Shown here: piece after piece, positions 34,104 through 42,721 of the stretch
Layout: each line of letters opens with the position of its first letter
Numbering within the stretch: the first letter of the stretch is position 1
DNA from: Nocardia sp. CDC159
Lineage (GTDB): Bacteria; Actinomycetota; Actinomycetes; Mycobacteriales; Mycobacteriaceae
DNA: 64,000 nt
Assembly: GCF_023740735.1 (NCBI RefSeq)
Contig: NZ_JAMRXH010000003.1
Coordinates: 372,001 to 436,000 of the forward strand
Direction of reading: 5' to 3'
The notes under the pieces: model-generated
Databases searched by the model: none
Seen by the model: the letters and a program-made list of their open reading frames with translations, nothing else
What the model was told of the DNA's origin: nothing
Translations under genes and position numbers: made by a program

Positions 34104-35120
34104 TCAGGCCCGGCCCACATAGGAGTCGATCTCGCCCAGGAATGCCTCCTGGCGGGCCGGGGTGATCCAGGACGCCCGGAAGGAGTTGGCCGCCAGGGTG
34201 ATCAGCTGCTCGCGAGTGAGCTCGCCCTGTTCGGCGAGGGCCGTGTAGTTGTCGGCGATATAGGCGCTGAAATAGGCCGGGTCGTCGCTGTTGATCGTGA
34301 CCAAGAGGCCGCGGTCGAGCAGGGTCACGATCTCGGGGGCCTTCATCTGTTCGGTGACAACGGAATTCGAGATCGGACAGCAGGTCAGGGCAATGCCTTT
34401 GGTGCGGGCCAGCTCGACCAGCCGGTCGTCGGAGACGATATTGGTGCCGTGGTCGAGGCGGTCGACCCCGATGTCCTCGAGGGCCTGGCGGATATGCTCG
34501 AGGGAGTCGGGCTGGTCGATATCGCAGTGCATGGTCAGCAGAAAGCCCTCGCGGCGGGCGCGTTCGAAGACCGCGGCGAATTTGCGCGGCGGATTGCCGC
34601 GTTCATCGGAGTCCAGGCCGACGCCGATGATCCAGTGCCGGTAGGGCAGCGCCTCGAGCAGGGTCGCCATGGCGTATTCGGCGGGCAGATCGCGCAGAAA
34701 GCACATGATCAGCTCGGCGGATATCCCGAACTCCCGCCGGGCCCGCACGATCGCCGATCGATATCCGCTCACCACGCTCGCGAACGGCACCCCGCGCGAG
34801 GTGTGCGCCTGCGGGTCGAAGAACATCTCCACATGCCGCACGCCCTGAGTGTGCACGCGGCGCAGATACTCATAGGCCAGATCGTGGAAGTCGACCGCCT
34901 CGCGCAGCACCGCCATCGCCGGGTAGTACACCTGCAGAAACGAGCTCAGATCGTGGAACCGGTAGGTGGCGCGCACCTCCTCCTCCGACCGCTGCGGCAG
35001 CTCGATCCCGTTGCGCCGGGCGAGCCGGAACTTCAGCTCCGGCTCCAGCGTGCCCTCCAGATGCAGATGCAATTCGGCCTTGGGCAGTCCCCGGACGAAT
35101 GCGGCCAGCGGTGACAACAT
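34104..35120 (-). CDS. Adenine deaminase (adenosine-deaminase-like family)
   Basis: A 338-residue zinc deaminase. The N-terminal AELHLHLEG is the first zinc site. Where adenosine deaminases have HAGE this protein has TMHCDID, the change that marks the adenine deaminase branch; the remaining sites are DRLDHGTNI and INSDDPAYF. It would convert adenine to hypoxanthine. This fits a purine salvage or catabolism role with the purine module at 17.5-22.8 kb. It is convergent with the LAL gene and divergent from a RidA gene. Confidence 0.86.
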   Translation of the reverse strand: MLSPLAAFVRGLPKAELHLHLEGTLEPELKFRLARRNGIELPQRSEEEVRATYRFHDLSSFLQVYYPAMAVLREAVDFHDLAYEYLRRVHTQGVRHVEMFFDPQAHTSRGVPFASVVSGYRSAIVRARREFGISAELIMCFLRDLPAEYAMATLLEALPYRHWIIGVGLDSDERGNPPRKFAAVFERARREGFLLTMHCDIDQPDSLEHIRQALEDIGVDRLDHGTNIVSDDRLVELARTKGIALTCCPISNSVVTEQMKAPEIVTLLDRGLLVTINSDDPAYFSAYIADNYTALAEQGELTREQLITLAANSFRASWITPARQEAFLGEIDSYVGRA

Positions 35121-35179
35121 CTGCCCATCATCCTCCGCCGCAATGGTTTTCGCGGCACGATCCGGGCAGGATGGGCGGC

Positions 35180-35575
35180 ATGGACCTGCTCAGCCCCGCC
35201 GAATTGCCGCCGACCAACGGGTACAGCCATGTCGCGGCGGTGCCGCCGGACAGCCGCCTGGTGTGGACCTCCGGTCAGGTGCCGTTCGACGCCGACGGGA
35301 ATCTGGTTGGGCCCGACGATTGGGAGGCACAGACCCGGCAGGTCATGACGAATCTGACCGCGGCGCTGCGCGCGGGCGGGGCGAGCTGGCGCGAGGTGTT
35401 CAAGCTGACGATCTACGTCGTCGACACCTCGGCGCTGGCGGTGGTCCGGAAGGTCCGCGACGAATTCGTCGACACCGCCAATCCGCCGACCAGTTCGCTG
35501 GTCCAGGTCGCGGGGCTGTTCCGGCCCGATGTGCTGATCGAGATCGAGGCGATCGCCGCGGTCGGCCGGGGCTGA
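35180..35575 (+). CDS. RidA family protein
   Basis: A 131-residue protein of the RidA/YjgF/UK114 family: VWTSGQVPFDADGNLVG, WREVFKLTIYVVD and the C-terminal PDVLIEIEAIAAV segment. The usual catalytic arginine of the RidA subgroup appears replaced around TSSLVQVAGLFRPDV, so enamine/imine deaminase activity is uncertain. The ATG at 35180 is preferred; ATG 35171 adds three residues. It is followed after 26 bp by a PucR-type regulator gene. Confidence 0.83.
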   Translation: MDLLSPAELPPTNGYSHVAAVPPDSRLVWTSGQVPFDADGNLVGPDDWEAQTRQVMTNLTAALRAGGASWREVFKLTIYVVDTSALAVVRKVRDEFVDTANPPTSSLVQVAGLFRPDVLIEIEAIAAVGRG

Positions 35576-35601
35576 TCCCCGACTGGGTACGGTGGACAGT
35601 C

Positions 35602-36795
35602 ATGGCAGCGCCGCAACCCGCCCTCTCCACTCCCGGGACCCGGAAGCTGGCCGCGGCGTGCCGGGCCGATGTTCCGGCGCTGACCAGGCGACTGATCTCC
35701 GCGATCTTCACCGACAACCCCGAATGGACCGACTACACCTCGGTGCCGCGCGCCGATCTGCGCGACGGCTGCCGCCGCTATCTGACCCGCATTCTCGATC
35801 TGCTCGGCGGCGACGACGGCGATCCGGAGCGGGACGAGGTGGCCGCCTCGATCGGCCGCCGCCGCGCCGAACAGGGCGTGCCGCTCGAGGCCATGCTGCG
35901 CACCTTCCGCCTCGGCGGCGGCATCGTATGGGAGGCGCTGCTGGATCAGGCCGACGATGTCGGGCCGCAGGAGATCCGCGAGGCCGGTACCGCGATGTGG
36001 ACGGTCATCGACGGCCTGTCCTCCGCACTGGTCACCGCCTACCGCAACACCGAACTCGAACAGGTCCGCCGCGACGAGCGCCGCCGCCACGCCCTCATCG
36101 AGGATCTGCTCGCCGGACGCGCCCACGACGCCACCTTCGCCGCTCGGGCCGCGCGCGAACTGAATCTGCCGACCCAGGGGGCGTATCTGGTGGTGGCCGC
36201 CCGGGGCGAGGGACGGCCGCTGCAGATCGGCACCGAAACCGCGTTGGCCGCCTTGGGGATTCGCTCGGTCTGGCACGACCGCGTCGACACCACCATCGGG
36301 CTGGTGTCGGTGGAGGGTCGCGACGATCATGCCGTGCTGCAACACCTTCGGCCGCATGTGCGCGGCCGCGCCGGGGCCTCCCCCGCGGTACCGGGTCTGG
36401 CCCAGGTGGACTCGGCCCATGCGCTGGCCCTCATCGCACTGCAGACCCTGCCCGGTGACACTACGGGTTTGGTATCCCTGGACGAGCGCTATCCGGAGGC
36501 GCTGCTGGTCCGCTCCCCCGATCTGACCGACCTGCTGCTGACCCATACCCTCGGCCCGATCCTGAATCTGCCCGGCCGGGAACGAGACATCCTCCTGGAC
36601 ACCCTGGCCGCCTGGCTCGCCGAGAACTGCTCGGCCGCCCACGCCGCCCCACGCCTGCACTGTCATCGCAACACCGTGATCAATCGGCTGCAACGCATTT
36701 CGACCCTGCTGGGCCGCCCGCTCGAGGGCCAGCGTTCCTACGTCGAGCTGTCGCTGGCGCTGACCGCGCTCGGCGCGGGCGGACGCACCGCATAG
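35602..36795 (+). CDS. PucR/CdaR-type helix-turn-helix regulator
   Basis: A 397-residue regulator without the N-terminal PucR domain. An RsbT-co-antagonist-like helical part (LRDGCRRYLTRIL..FRLGGGIVWEALLDQ) is followed by a middle domain and a C-terminal HTH_30 (LAENCSAAHAAPRLHCHRNTVINRLQRISTLLG). This layout is frequent in mycobacterial and nocardial regulators of unknown targets. It may be co-transcribed with the RidA gene and could regulate it or the divergent adenine deaminase. Confidence 0.83.
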   Translation: MAAPQPALSTPGTRKLAAACRADVPALTRRLISAIFTDNPEWTDYTSVPRADLRDGCRRYLTRILDLLGGDDGDPERDEVAASIGRRRAEQGVPLEAMLRTFRLGGGIVWEALLDQADDVGPQEIREAGTAMWTVIDGLSSALVTAYRNTELEQVRRDERRRHALIEDLLAGRAHDATFAARAARELNLPTQGAYLVVAARGEGRPLQIGTETALAALGIRSVWHDRVDTTIGLVSVEGRDDHAVLQHLRPHVRGRAGASPAVPGLAQVDSAHALALIALQTLPGDTTGLVSLDERYPEALLVRSPDLTDLLLTHTLGPILNLPGRERDILLDTLAAWLAENCSAAHAAPRLHCHRNTVINRLQRISTLLGRPLEGQRSYVELSLALTALGAGGRTA

Positions 36796-36836
36796 CCGTA
36801 TTTCCGACCTTGACCGCGCCGTCCCGGCGCGCAATA

Positions 36837-36854
36837 CTGAACCAGATGGTTCAG
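36837..36854. promoter_or_regulatory. Palindrome over the ArsR-type start codon
   Basis: CTGAACCA-GA-TGGTTCAG is a perfect palindrome with 8-bp arms, and the ATG at 36846 sits in its centre. The position suggests that the ArsR-type protein represses its own two-gene operon by covering the start site. Confidence 0.6.
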
Positions 36855-37184
36855 CATGACTTCCTCGACGCCTCGTTCGCGGCGCTTTCGGATCCCACCC
36901 GCCGCGGGATCCTGGAGCGGCTCGGCCGGGGCCCCGCGACCGTCAGCGAATTGGCCGAACGCTTCGCGATGACGCTCACCGGCGTCAAGAAGCACCTGCG
37001 ACTGCTGGAGGACGCGGGGATGGTGGTCACCGAGAAGCGCGGCCGGGTGCGGTACTGCCGACTCGGCGACAACCGGCTCGACCGGGAGGCGGCGTGGATC
37101 CGCGGCTACCGGCAGATGGTGGAAGCCCGAATGGACCGTCTGGAAAGGTTTCTCGAACACACGGAGCACAATCATGAGCACTGA
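36846..37184 (+). CDS. ArsR-family winged-helix repressor
   Basis: A 112-residue ArsR-type regulator: ALSDPTRRGILERLGRGPATVSELAERF, then recognition helix TLTGVKKHLRLLEDAGMVV and wing KRGRVRYC. It lacks the metal-binding ELCVCDL motif of metal sensors. Genes of this type usually precede an SRPBCC protein gene, as here, where they overlap by 11 bp. The ATG at 36846 gives the family N terminus and lies inside a palindrome; an upstream ATG at 36810 is unlikely. Confidence 0.88.
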   Translation: MVQHDFLDASFAALSDPTRRGILERLGRGPATVSELAERFAMTLTGVKKHLRLLEDAGMVVTEKRGRVRYCRLGDNRLDREAAWIRGYRQMVEARMDRLERFLEHTEHNHEH

Positions 37185-37650
37185 TACCGACGCCGTCGTC
37201 ACCCCTGTCGGCGAGCAGACGATCCATGTCGAGCGCGTCTTCGACGCCGCCCTCGACCGGGTGTGGGACGCCTACTCCCGGCTCGAGCAGCTGGTGCAGT
37301 GGTGGGGCCGCGGCAACCGCCTGGAAGCCGAGCGCTGGGAGTTCCGCAAGGGCGGGCACTGGCGGCTGGTCGAGCACGCCGACGGCGAAGCCCACGGCTT
37401 CGAGGGGCGATTCCGGGAGATCACGCCGAAGGAGCGGATCGTGCAGTCGTTCGAGTGGGACGGTATGCCCGCTCACGTCTGCATCGACAGCACCACCTTC
37501 GTCGACCTGGGCGACGGCCGCACGAAGGTCGTGACCGACAGCCAGTTCTTCACCCGGGAGGAGCGCGACGGCATGCTGCAGTCGGGTATGGCGTCCGGAC
37601 TCAACGAGAGTTATCGCGCCCTGGACGCCCTGCTGGCGAAGGCGGCCTGA
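37174..37650 (+). CDS. SRPBCC (AHSA1-like) domain protein
   Basis: A 158-residue START-like protein of the COG3832 group: RVFDAALDRVWDAYSRLEQLVQWWG, WRLVEHADGEAHGFEGRF and the C-terminal SGMASGLNESYRALDALL helix. Such proteins bind hydrophobic ligands; no enzymatic role is known. Coupled to the ArsR-type repressor, it may bind or remove the ligand that is sensed. A strong hairpin follows 9 bp after its stop codon. Confidence 0.87.
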   Translation: MSTDTDAVVTPVGEQTIHVERVFDAALDRVWDAYSRLEQLVQWWGRGNRLEAERWEFRKGGHWRLVEHADGEAHGFEGRFREITPKERIVQSFEWDGMPAHVCIDSTTFVDLGDGRTKVVTDSQFFTREERDGMLQSGMASGLNESYRALDALLAKAA

Positions 37651-37659
37651 GCGCCGCAG

Positions 37660-37690
37660 CGCGGGTGGGCCGATTCCGGGCCCGCCCGCG
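37660..37690 (+). terminator. Hairpin after the arsR-SRPBCC operon
   Basis: A 12-bp GC-rich stem, CGCGGGTGGGCC (37660-37671) with GGCCCGCCCGCG (37679-37690), containing one G-T pair and a 7-nt loop. There is no T-run, as is common in high-GC actinobacteria. Confidence 0.55.
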
Positions 37691-37746
37691 TCGGATCGCT
37701 GCGAGTTTGCTCACATTGACGAGCCGACCACACGGTTCTTAGCTGT

Positions 37747-37768
37747 ATGTGACATAGCAGTTTCACAT
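37747..37768. promoter_or_regulatory. Inverted repeat ATGTGA-N10-TCACAT before the acyltransferase gene
   Basis: Perfect 6-bp arms with a 10-bp spacer, 22 bp before the start codon of the PapA-like gene. The arms look like CRP half-sites, but the spacer is 4 bp longer than the CRP consensus, so a different regulator is more likely. Confidence 0.35.
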
Positions 37769-37790
37769 GGCCGCTGGTCGGAGGTGTCGC

Positions 37791-39002
37791 ATGCAGACGG
37801 TGGAGCAGCGCCTGCTATCCCCGGGGGAGACCAATCAGCTCACCATCGGCGTCGACGCAGTCATCGCCCAGGCCCGCATCGACGGCACGGTCGACCCCAC
37901 GCTACTGCAGCAGGCTCTCGACCTGTTGACCACCGCCTACCCGCTGCTGCGCAGCCGGATCGTCGAGTCGGATGCAGGCTATTTGCTGCAGTACACGGCC
38001 GGTGAGCGCCCACCGCTCCGCATCGTCGACGTGGACGCGGACCCCTTCGTGCTCGAGCTCAACACCCCGCTGCACCGCGACCGCGGGCTCGCGCGGGCCG
38101 GATTGTTCCACCACCACGGCGAGAACGTCGTGAGCCTGGTGATCGACCATGCGGTGGCCGACGGCCGACTCGTCACGACCCTGCTGCGCAGGCTGCTCGA
38201 TTACTACACCGCGGCGACCGAGGCGCGCACGCCGAATCCGGCCCGCGGCACGGGCCTCGAGCCCGCCCTGGAGGACCGCCTGGCCGAGCAGTACGGCACC
38301 GACCAGGTCCCCGTGGCGCCCGCGCTGGTTTCCGGGGCCAAACTCCCCACACCGGCCCGCGGCCCGATTCCCGTGCAGCGCTTCGGGGTCGGCCACCTCG
38401 CCCTGGACCGTCTCGCCACCACCGCGGTGACCCGGCGTGCCCGCGCCGCGGGCGTCTCGGTGCACGCCCTGCTGAGCGGGACCGTGGCGGCGGCCCTGTC
38501 GGCCACGGTGGATGGTCCGATCGTGCTCTCGTTTCCCATCGATCTGCGCCCCCGGCTGCGGCCACCGCTGCGACCCGACGCGCAACTGCTGGCGATCGGC
38601 ACCGTCTACGCCGTGATCCGGCCCACCGCCTCCGACGATGTCACCGACCTGGGGCGGCGCATCGCCACGCAGTTGACGGCGAGCCTGGACCTGGCCCTGC
38701 CGCAGCGCTCGCTGCTCCAACCGCAGCCACTCGGCGCGTCCACCCTTCCGACGGACACCATGAGCGTCTCCAATATGGGACTGCTGGATCCGCCGACGCT
38801 GCCGACCGGCCTGGAACTGCGGTCGCTGCGCTTCGGCACCGCCGTTCCCCAGCCCACCCCGATCCTGTTCGCCGCCACCACCAACGGCCGCCTCGAACTC
38901 GATCTCACCTACGACAGAACGTATTTCACCGACGAGCAGATGACCGCGCTCACCGACGGCCTGCACGGTCGCCTGACGAGGTTCATGCGCGTCGCCGCAT
39001 AG
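37791..39002 (+). CDS. PapA5-like condensation-fold acyltransferase
   Basis: A 403-residue protein of the condensation/PapA acyltransferase fold. The catalytic HxxxDG motif is VIDHAVADGR (about residue 113), followed by the C-terminal half with a DLRPR-like structural motif (FPIDLRPRLRPPL). PapA proteins transfer acyl groups from carrier or CoA donors to alcohols in lipids. The ATG at 37791 has GGAGGTG upstream. It is followed, after 154 bp, by the 2-oxoacid dehydrogenase operon; a functional link is not obvious. Confidence 0.72.
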   Translation: MQTVEQRLLSPGETNQLTIGVDAVIAQARIDGTVDPTLLQQALDLLTTAYPLLRSRIVESDAGYLLQYTAGERPPLRIVDVDADPFVLELNTPLHRDRGLARAGLFHHHGENVVSLVIDHAVADGRLVTTLLRRLLDYYTAATEARTPNPARGTGLEPALEDRLAEQYGTDQVPVAPALVSGAKLPTPARGPIPVQRFGVGHLALDRLATTAVTRRARAAGVSVHALLSGTVAAALSATVDGPIVLSFPIDLRPRLRPPLRPDAQLLAIGTVYAVIRPTASDDVTDLGRRIATQLTASLDLALPQRSLLQPQPLGASTLPTDTMSVSNMGLLDPPTLPTGLELRSLRFGTAVPQPTPILFAATTNGRLELDLTYDRTYFTDEQMTALTDGLHGRLTRFMRVAA

Positions 39003-39156
39003 CGCGCCGATTGGGCGCAGCGCCCACTTTCCCCGCCGGATTCCTGGGCTTACGAGTCATTGTTTGTGCACTGCGCGGCGGCGAGACTCGACTGCGATGA
39101 CCCACGCCACAACCGGGGCGGGGGTCTTTGAGCATTCGAGACGAGGAGCACCACGA

Positions 39157-40608
39157 GTGCCGGAATTCGATCTTTTGGTGGTCGGCGGCGGGCCCGGCGG
39201 CTATGTGGCCGCCATCCGGGCGGCCCAGCGCGGGCTGTCGGTGGGTCTGGTGGAGAAGGAGCGGCCCGGCGGGGTGTGCCTGAACTGGGGCTGCATTCCC
39301 ACCAAGGCCATGCTGCGCTCCGCCGAGGTCTTCCAGACCGTCACCGCCGCAGCCGATTTCGGCGTGTACGCCGACAACGTTCGCTTCGACTTCGCCGCCG
39401 TGCGCCAGCGCAAGGACGGCATCGTCAAGGAGCTGACCGACGGCGTGGCCGGACTGCTGAAGGCCAATGGCGTCACGGTGATCGAGGGCCACGCCCGCTT
39501 CACCGGACCGACCACGGTGCAGGTGTGCGCGGCCGGGCCGTCACCGATCTTCCCCGACGGCCCGCGCTATGCCGCCGCGCCGCAGGGCGATCCGATTCGC
39601 GAGATCAGCGCCCGCGACATCATCGTCGCCACCGGCTCGATCCCGGCCCGGCTGCCGATTCCGGGCATCGATCTGCCCGGCGTGATCACCTCCGACGGCG
39701 CGTTCGGACTCACCGAGGTGCCGCGCCGGATCGTGGTGGTCGGCGGCAGTGCGGTCGGCGCGGAATGGGCGAGCCTGTTCGCCACGTTCGGCAGCGAGGT
39801 GACCGTCGTCGAGCTGCAGGATCGCCTGGTTCCGTTGGAGGACAAGGACATCGGCGTCGCGTTGGGCCGCTCGTTCGCCAAGCGCGGCATCACCGTGCTG
39901 ACCGGCTGCACCGTCACCGCCATCGCCGAGGGCGAGCCGCTGCGGGTCACCGTGGACGGGCCGAAGGCGCGCGAGATCGACGCCGACATCGTGCTGATCG
40001 GCGTCGGACGCCGTCCCAACACCGCCGAACTGGGCCTGGAAGCGGCCGGAATCGCCACGGACGCACGGGGATTCATCGAGGTCGACGAGCGGCTGCGCAC
40101 CGGCGCGGAACACGTCTACGCCATCGGCGATGTCACCGGCCGCGCCCTGCTCGCGCATGTCGCCTCCCATCAGGGCCTCGTCGCCGCCGACGTGATCGCC
40201 GGGCACGACGCGCACATCGACTACACGGTCATTCCCGCGGCGACCTTCACCCATCCGGAGATCGCGAGCGTGGGCCTGACCGAGGAGCGGGCGAAGGCCG
40301 CGGGGCACGACGTGCTGACCGCCAAATTCCCCTTCGCCGCCCTGGGCCGGGCCAAGACCTTCGGCGAGACCGAGGGTTTCGTGAAAATCGTCGCGGGCCG
40401 CACCCATCAGGAGGTGCTCGGCGTGCACATCATCGGCCCGTCGGCCAGTGACCTGATCACCGAGGGCGCGCTGGCGATCTCGCTCGAGGCGACGCTGGAC
40501 GAACTCGCCGACACCATTCACGCCCACCCCACCCTCGGCGAGATCGGCATGGAGACGGCCCTGGCCGGACTCGGGCTGCCGGTACACATCGCGCCGCGCA
40601 AGCGTTGA
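39157..40608 (+). CDS. lpdA: Dihydrolipoyl dehydrogenase (E3)
   Basis: A 483-residue flavoprotein disulfide reductase: FAD motif VVGGGPGGYVAAIRA, redox disulfide in GGVCLNWGCIPTKAM, NAD motif VVGGSAVGAEWA, second FAD contact YAIGDVTG, and C-terminal dimer-interface HAHPTLGE with the catalytic histidine. An insertion near residue 125-150 is slightly longer than usual. It reoxidises the lipoyl groups of the E2 encoded three genes downstream. GTG 39157 has GAGGAG upstream. It is the first gene of an E3-E1alpha-E1beta-E2 operon. Confidence 0.93.
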   Translation: MPEFDLLVVGGGPGGYVAAIRAAQRGLSVGLVEKERPGGVCLNWGCIPTKAMLRSAEVFQTVTAAADFGVYADNVRFDFAAVRQRKDGIVKELTDGVAGLLKANGVTVIEGHARFTGPTTVQVCAAGPSPIFPDGPRYAAAPQGDPIREISARDIIVATGSIPARLPIPGIDLPGVITSDGAFGLTEVPRRIVVVGGSAVGAEWASLFATFGSEVTVVELQDRLVPLEDKDIGVALGRSFAKRGITVLTGCTVTAIAEGEPLRVTVDGPKAREIDADIVLIGVGRRPNTAELGLEAAGIATDARGFIEVDERLRTGAEHVYAIGDVTGRALLAHVASHQGLVAADVIAGHDAHIDYTVIPAATFTHPEIASVGLTEERAKAAGHDVLTAKFPFAALGRAKTFGETEGFVKIVAGRTHQEVLGVHIIGPSASDLITEGALAISLEATLDELADTIHAHPTLGEIGMETALAGLGLPVHIAPRKR

Positions 40609-40619
40609 GGAGTCCCACC

Positions 40620-41702
40620 GTGACAACGACCACCGCACCGCGCAAGACCACCAAGGCCGCCCCGAAGGCCGAGCCCGCCAACGCCTTCGGCGGCGAGAGC
40701 TCCGAGACGCTGCGCGGCTACTACCGCGACATGCTGTTCATCCGCCGCTTCGAGGAGCGCACCGCGCAGAGCTATCAGCAGGCCAAGATCGGCGGCTACT
40801 GCCACCTCAACCTCGGCGAGGAGGCCACCGTGGTCGGCCTGGGCGCGGCCATGCGCCCGACCGACTACCTGTTCACCAACTACCGCGAGCACGGCTACGC
40901 CCTGGCCAAGGGCATCGAGCCCGGCCGGGTGATGGCCGAACTGTACGGCCGCGCCACCGGCACCTCCAAGGGCTGGGGCGGCTCGATGCACATGTACGAC
41001 ACCGCCACCCGGCTGCTGGGCGGCTATGCCATTGTCGGCGGCCAGGTTCCGCTGGCCATCGGCGCGGCGCTGGCCATCGACTACCGCGGCGGCGACGATG
41101 TGGTGGTGTGCCAGATGGGCGAGGGCACCACGAATATCGGCGCGTTCCACGAATCGCTCAATATCGCCGCGCTGTGGCGGCTGCCGGTGGTGTTCCTGGT
41201 GATCAACAACCAGACCGGCATGGGCACCACGGTCGAGAAGTCCTCGGCCGAACCGGATCTGTACAAGCGCGCGGCGGCCTACCGCATGCGCGGCGAACGG
41301 GTGGACGGCACCGACGTGCTGGCCGTGCGCGAGGTCGCCGGCGAACTCATCGAAGCCGCACGGCGCGAAGGGAAACCGGCGCTGCTGGAGGCGGTCAGTC
41401 ACCGGCTCAAGGGCCATTCGGTGGTCGATCCGGCCAAGTACCGCACCGAGGACGCGGTGGCCACCGCCCGCGCGCACGATCCGATCGCGCTGTGGCACGA
41501 CCGGCTACTCGAGGCCGGGGTGCTGACCGAACAGTCGGTGGCCGACATCGAGGCCGAGGTGGCCGAAAGTGTCGCCGCCGCGGTGGAATTCGCCGATTCC
41601 AGCCCGCATCCGGAGCCGTCGAGCCTGTTCGACTACAACTACGCCACTCCGGTGCCCGGCGATTCCCGCCGCCTGCCCGCCGATCCGCTCTTCACCTTCT
41701 GA
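40620..41702 (+). CDS. 2-oxoacid dehydrogenase E1 component, alpha subunit
   Basis: A 360-residue thiamine-diphosphate enzyme subunit: TFIRRFEERTAQSY-like N terminus, YREHGYALAKGI, GGSMHMYD, and the ThDP/Mg motif beginning GEGTTNIGAFHESLN. The phosphorylation-loop region SHRLKGHSVVDPAKYR is typical of pyruvate or acetoin dehydrogenases rather than branched-chain enzymes. The first 25 residues are basic and probably flexible. GTG 40620 is 8 bp behind TGAGGAG. The substrate is pyruvate or acetoin; sequence alone does not separate them. Confidence 0.9.
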   Translation: MTTTTAPRKTTKAAPKAEPANAFGGESSETLRGYYRDMLFIRRFEERTAQSYQQAKIGGYCHLNLGEEATVVGLGAAMRPTDYLFTNYREHGYALAKGIEPGRVMAELYGRATGTSKGWGGSMHMYDTATRLLGGYAIVGGQVPLAIGAALAIDYRGGDDVVVCQMGEGTTNIGAFHESLNIAALWRLPVVFLVINNQTGMGTTVEKSSAEPDLYKRAAAYRMRGERVDGTDVLAVREVAGELIEAARREGKPALLEAVSHRLKGHSVVDPAKYRTEDAVATARAHDPIALWHDRLLEAGVLTEQSVADIEAEVAESVAAAVEFADSSPHPEPSSLFDYNYATPVPGDSRRLPADPLFTF

Positions 41703-41713
41703 GGACAATCACC

Positions 41714-42706
41714 GTGCCTGTCATGACCTATCGCGAAGCGCTGCGCGAAACCCTGCGTGAGGAGATGCGGCGCGACGACGACGTCTTCCTGATCGGGGAG
41801 GAGATCGGCGTCTTCGAGGGTTCCTACAAGATCACCGCGGGCCTGCTCGCCGAATTCGGCGAGAAGCGGGTGCGCGACACACCCATCGCCGAGGAGGGTT
41901 TCGTCGGCGCGGCCATCGGCGCCGCCATGCTGGGCCTGCGCCCGGTGGTGGAGATCATGACGATCAACTTCTCACTGCTGGCGCTGGATCAGATCGTCAA
42001 TCACGCCGCCAAGATCTACGGCATGTTCGGCGGGCAGACCAGCGTGCCGATGGTCATCCGCACCCCCGGCGGCGGCGGTCAGCAACTGGGTGCGACCCAT
42101 TCGCAGAACATCGAGCTGTACTACGCGTTCGTGCCCGGCCTGAAGGTGGTGGCCCCCAGCACCCCCGCCGATGCGCGAGCGCTGCTCAAGGCCGCCATCG
42201 ACGACGACGATCCGGTGCTGTTCCTGGAGAACCTCTCGCTCTACAACACCAAGGGCGAGGTCCCCGAGGATCTCGCGCCCGCCCAGATCGGCAAGGCCGC
42301 GGTGACGCGCGAGGGCACCGACATCACCCTGATCGGTTACTCGCGCATGGCGACCGTCGCCACCCAGGTCGCCGAACGCCTTGCCACCGAGGGCATTTCG
42401 GCCGAGGTGATCGATCTGCGCAGCCTGCGCCCGCTGGACCGAGACACCCTGATCGCCTCGGTCCGCAAAACCGGCTGCGCCGTCATCGGCGAGGACGATT
42501 GGCTCACCTACGGCATCGGCGCGGAGGTCGCGGCCTCCATCTCCGACGGCGCGTTCGACTACCTCGACGCCCCGGTGCGCCGGGTCGCCATGGCCGAGGT
42601 GCCGCTGCCCTACGCCAAACCGCTGGAAAAACTCGCCCTGCCGTCCGCCGATTCGCTCTACACCGCCGCGGTGGAAACGCTTGCGGCCGTGGGCCGTCGG
42701 CGCTGA
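41714..42706 (+). CDS. 2-oxoacid dehydrogenase E1 component, beta subunit
   Basis: A 330-residue partner of the alpha subunit: MTYREALRETLREEM, FLIGEEIGVFEGSYK, DTPIAEEGFVGAAIGAAM with the ThDP-activating glutamate, and GGGGQQLGATHSQN. The C-terminal transketolase domain has VIDLRSLRPLD. These match the pyruvate/acetoin dehydrogenase beta branch. GTG 41714 lies 8 bp behind GAGGA; an ATG at 41723 is possible. Spaced 11 bp from the alpha gene and 15 bp from E2. Confidence 0.92.
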   Translation: MPVMTYREALRETLREEMRRDDDVFLIGEEIGVFEGSYKITAGLLAEFGEKRVRDTPIAEEGFVGAAIGAAMLGLRPVVEIMTINFSLLALDQIVNHAAKIYGMFGGQTSVPMVIRTPGGGGQQLGATHSQNIELYYAFVPGLKVVAPSTPADARALLKAAIDDDDPVLFLENLSLYNTKGEVPEDLAPAQIGKAAVTREGTDITLIGYSRMATVATQVAERLATEGISAEVIDLRSLRPLDRDTLIASVRKTGCAVIGEDDWLTYGIGAEVAASISDGAFDYLDAPVRRVAMAEVPLPYAKPLEKLALPSADSLYTAAVETLAAVGRRR

Positions 42707-42721
42707 GAGGACTTCGTATAC

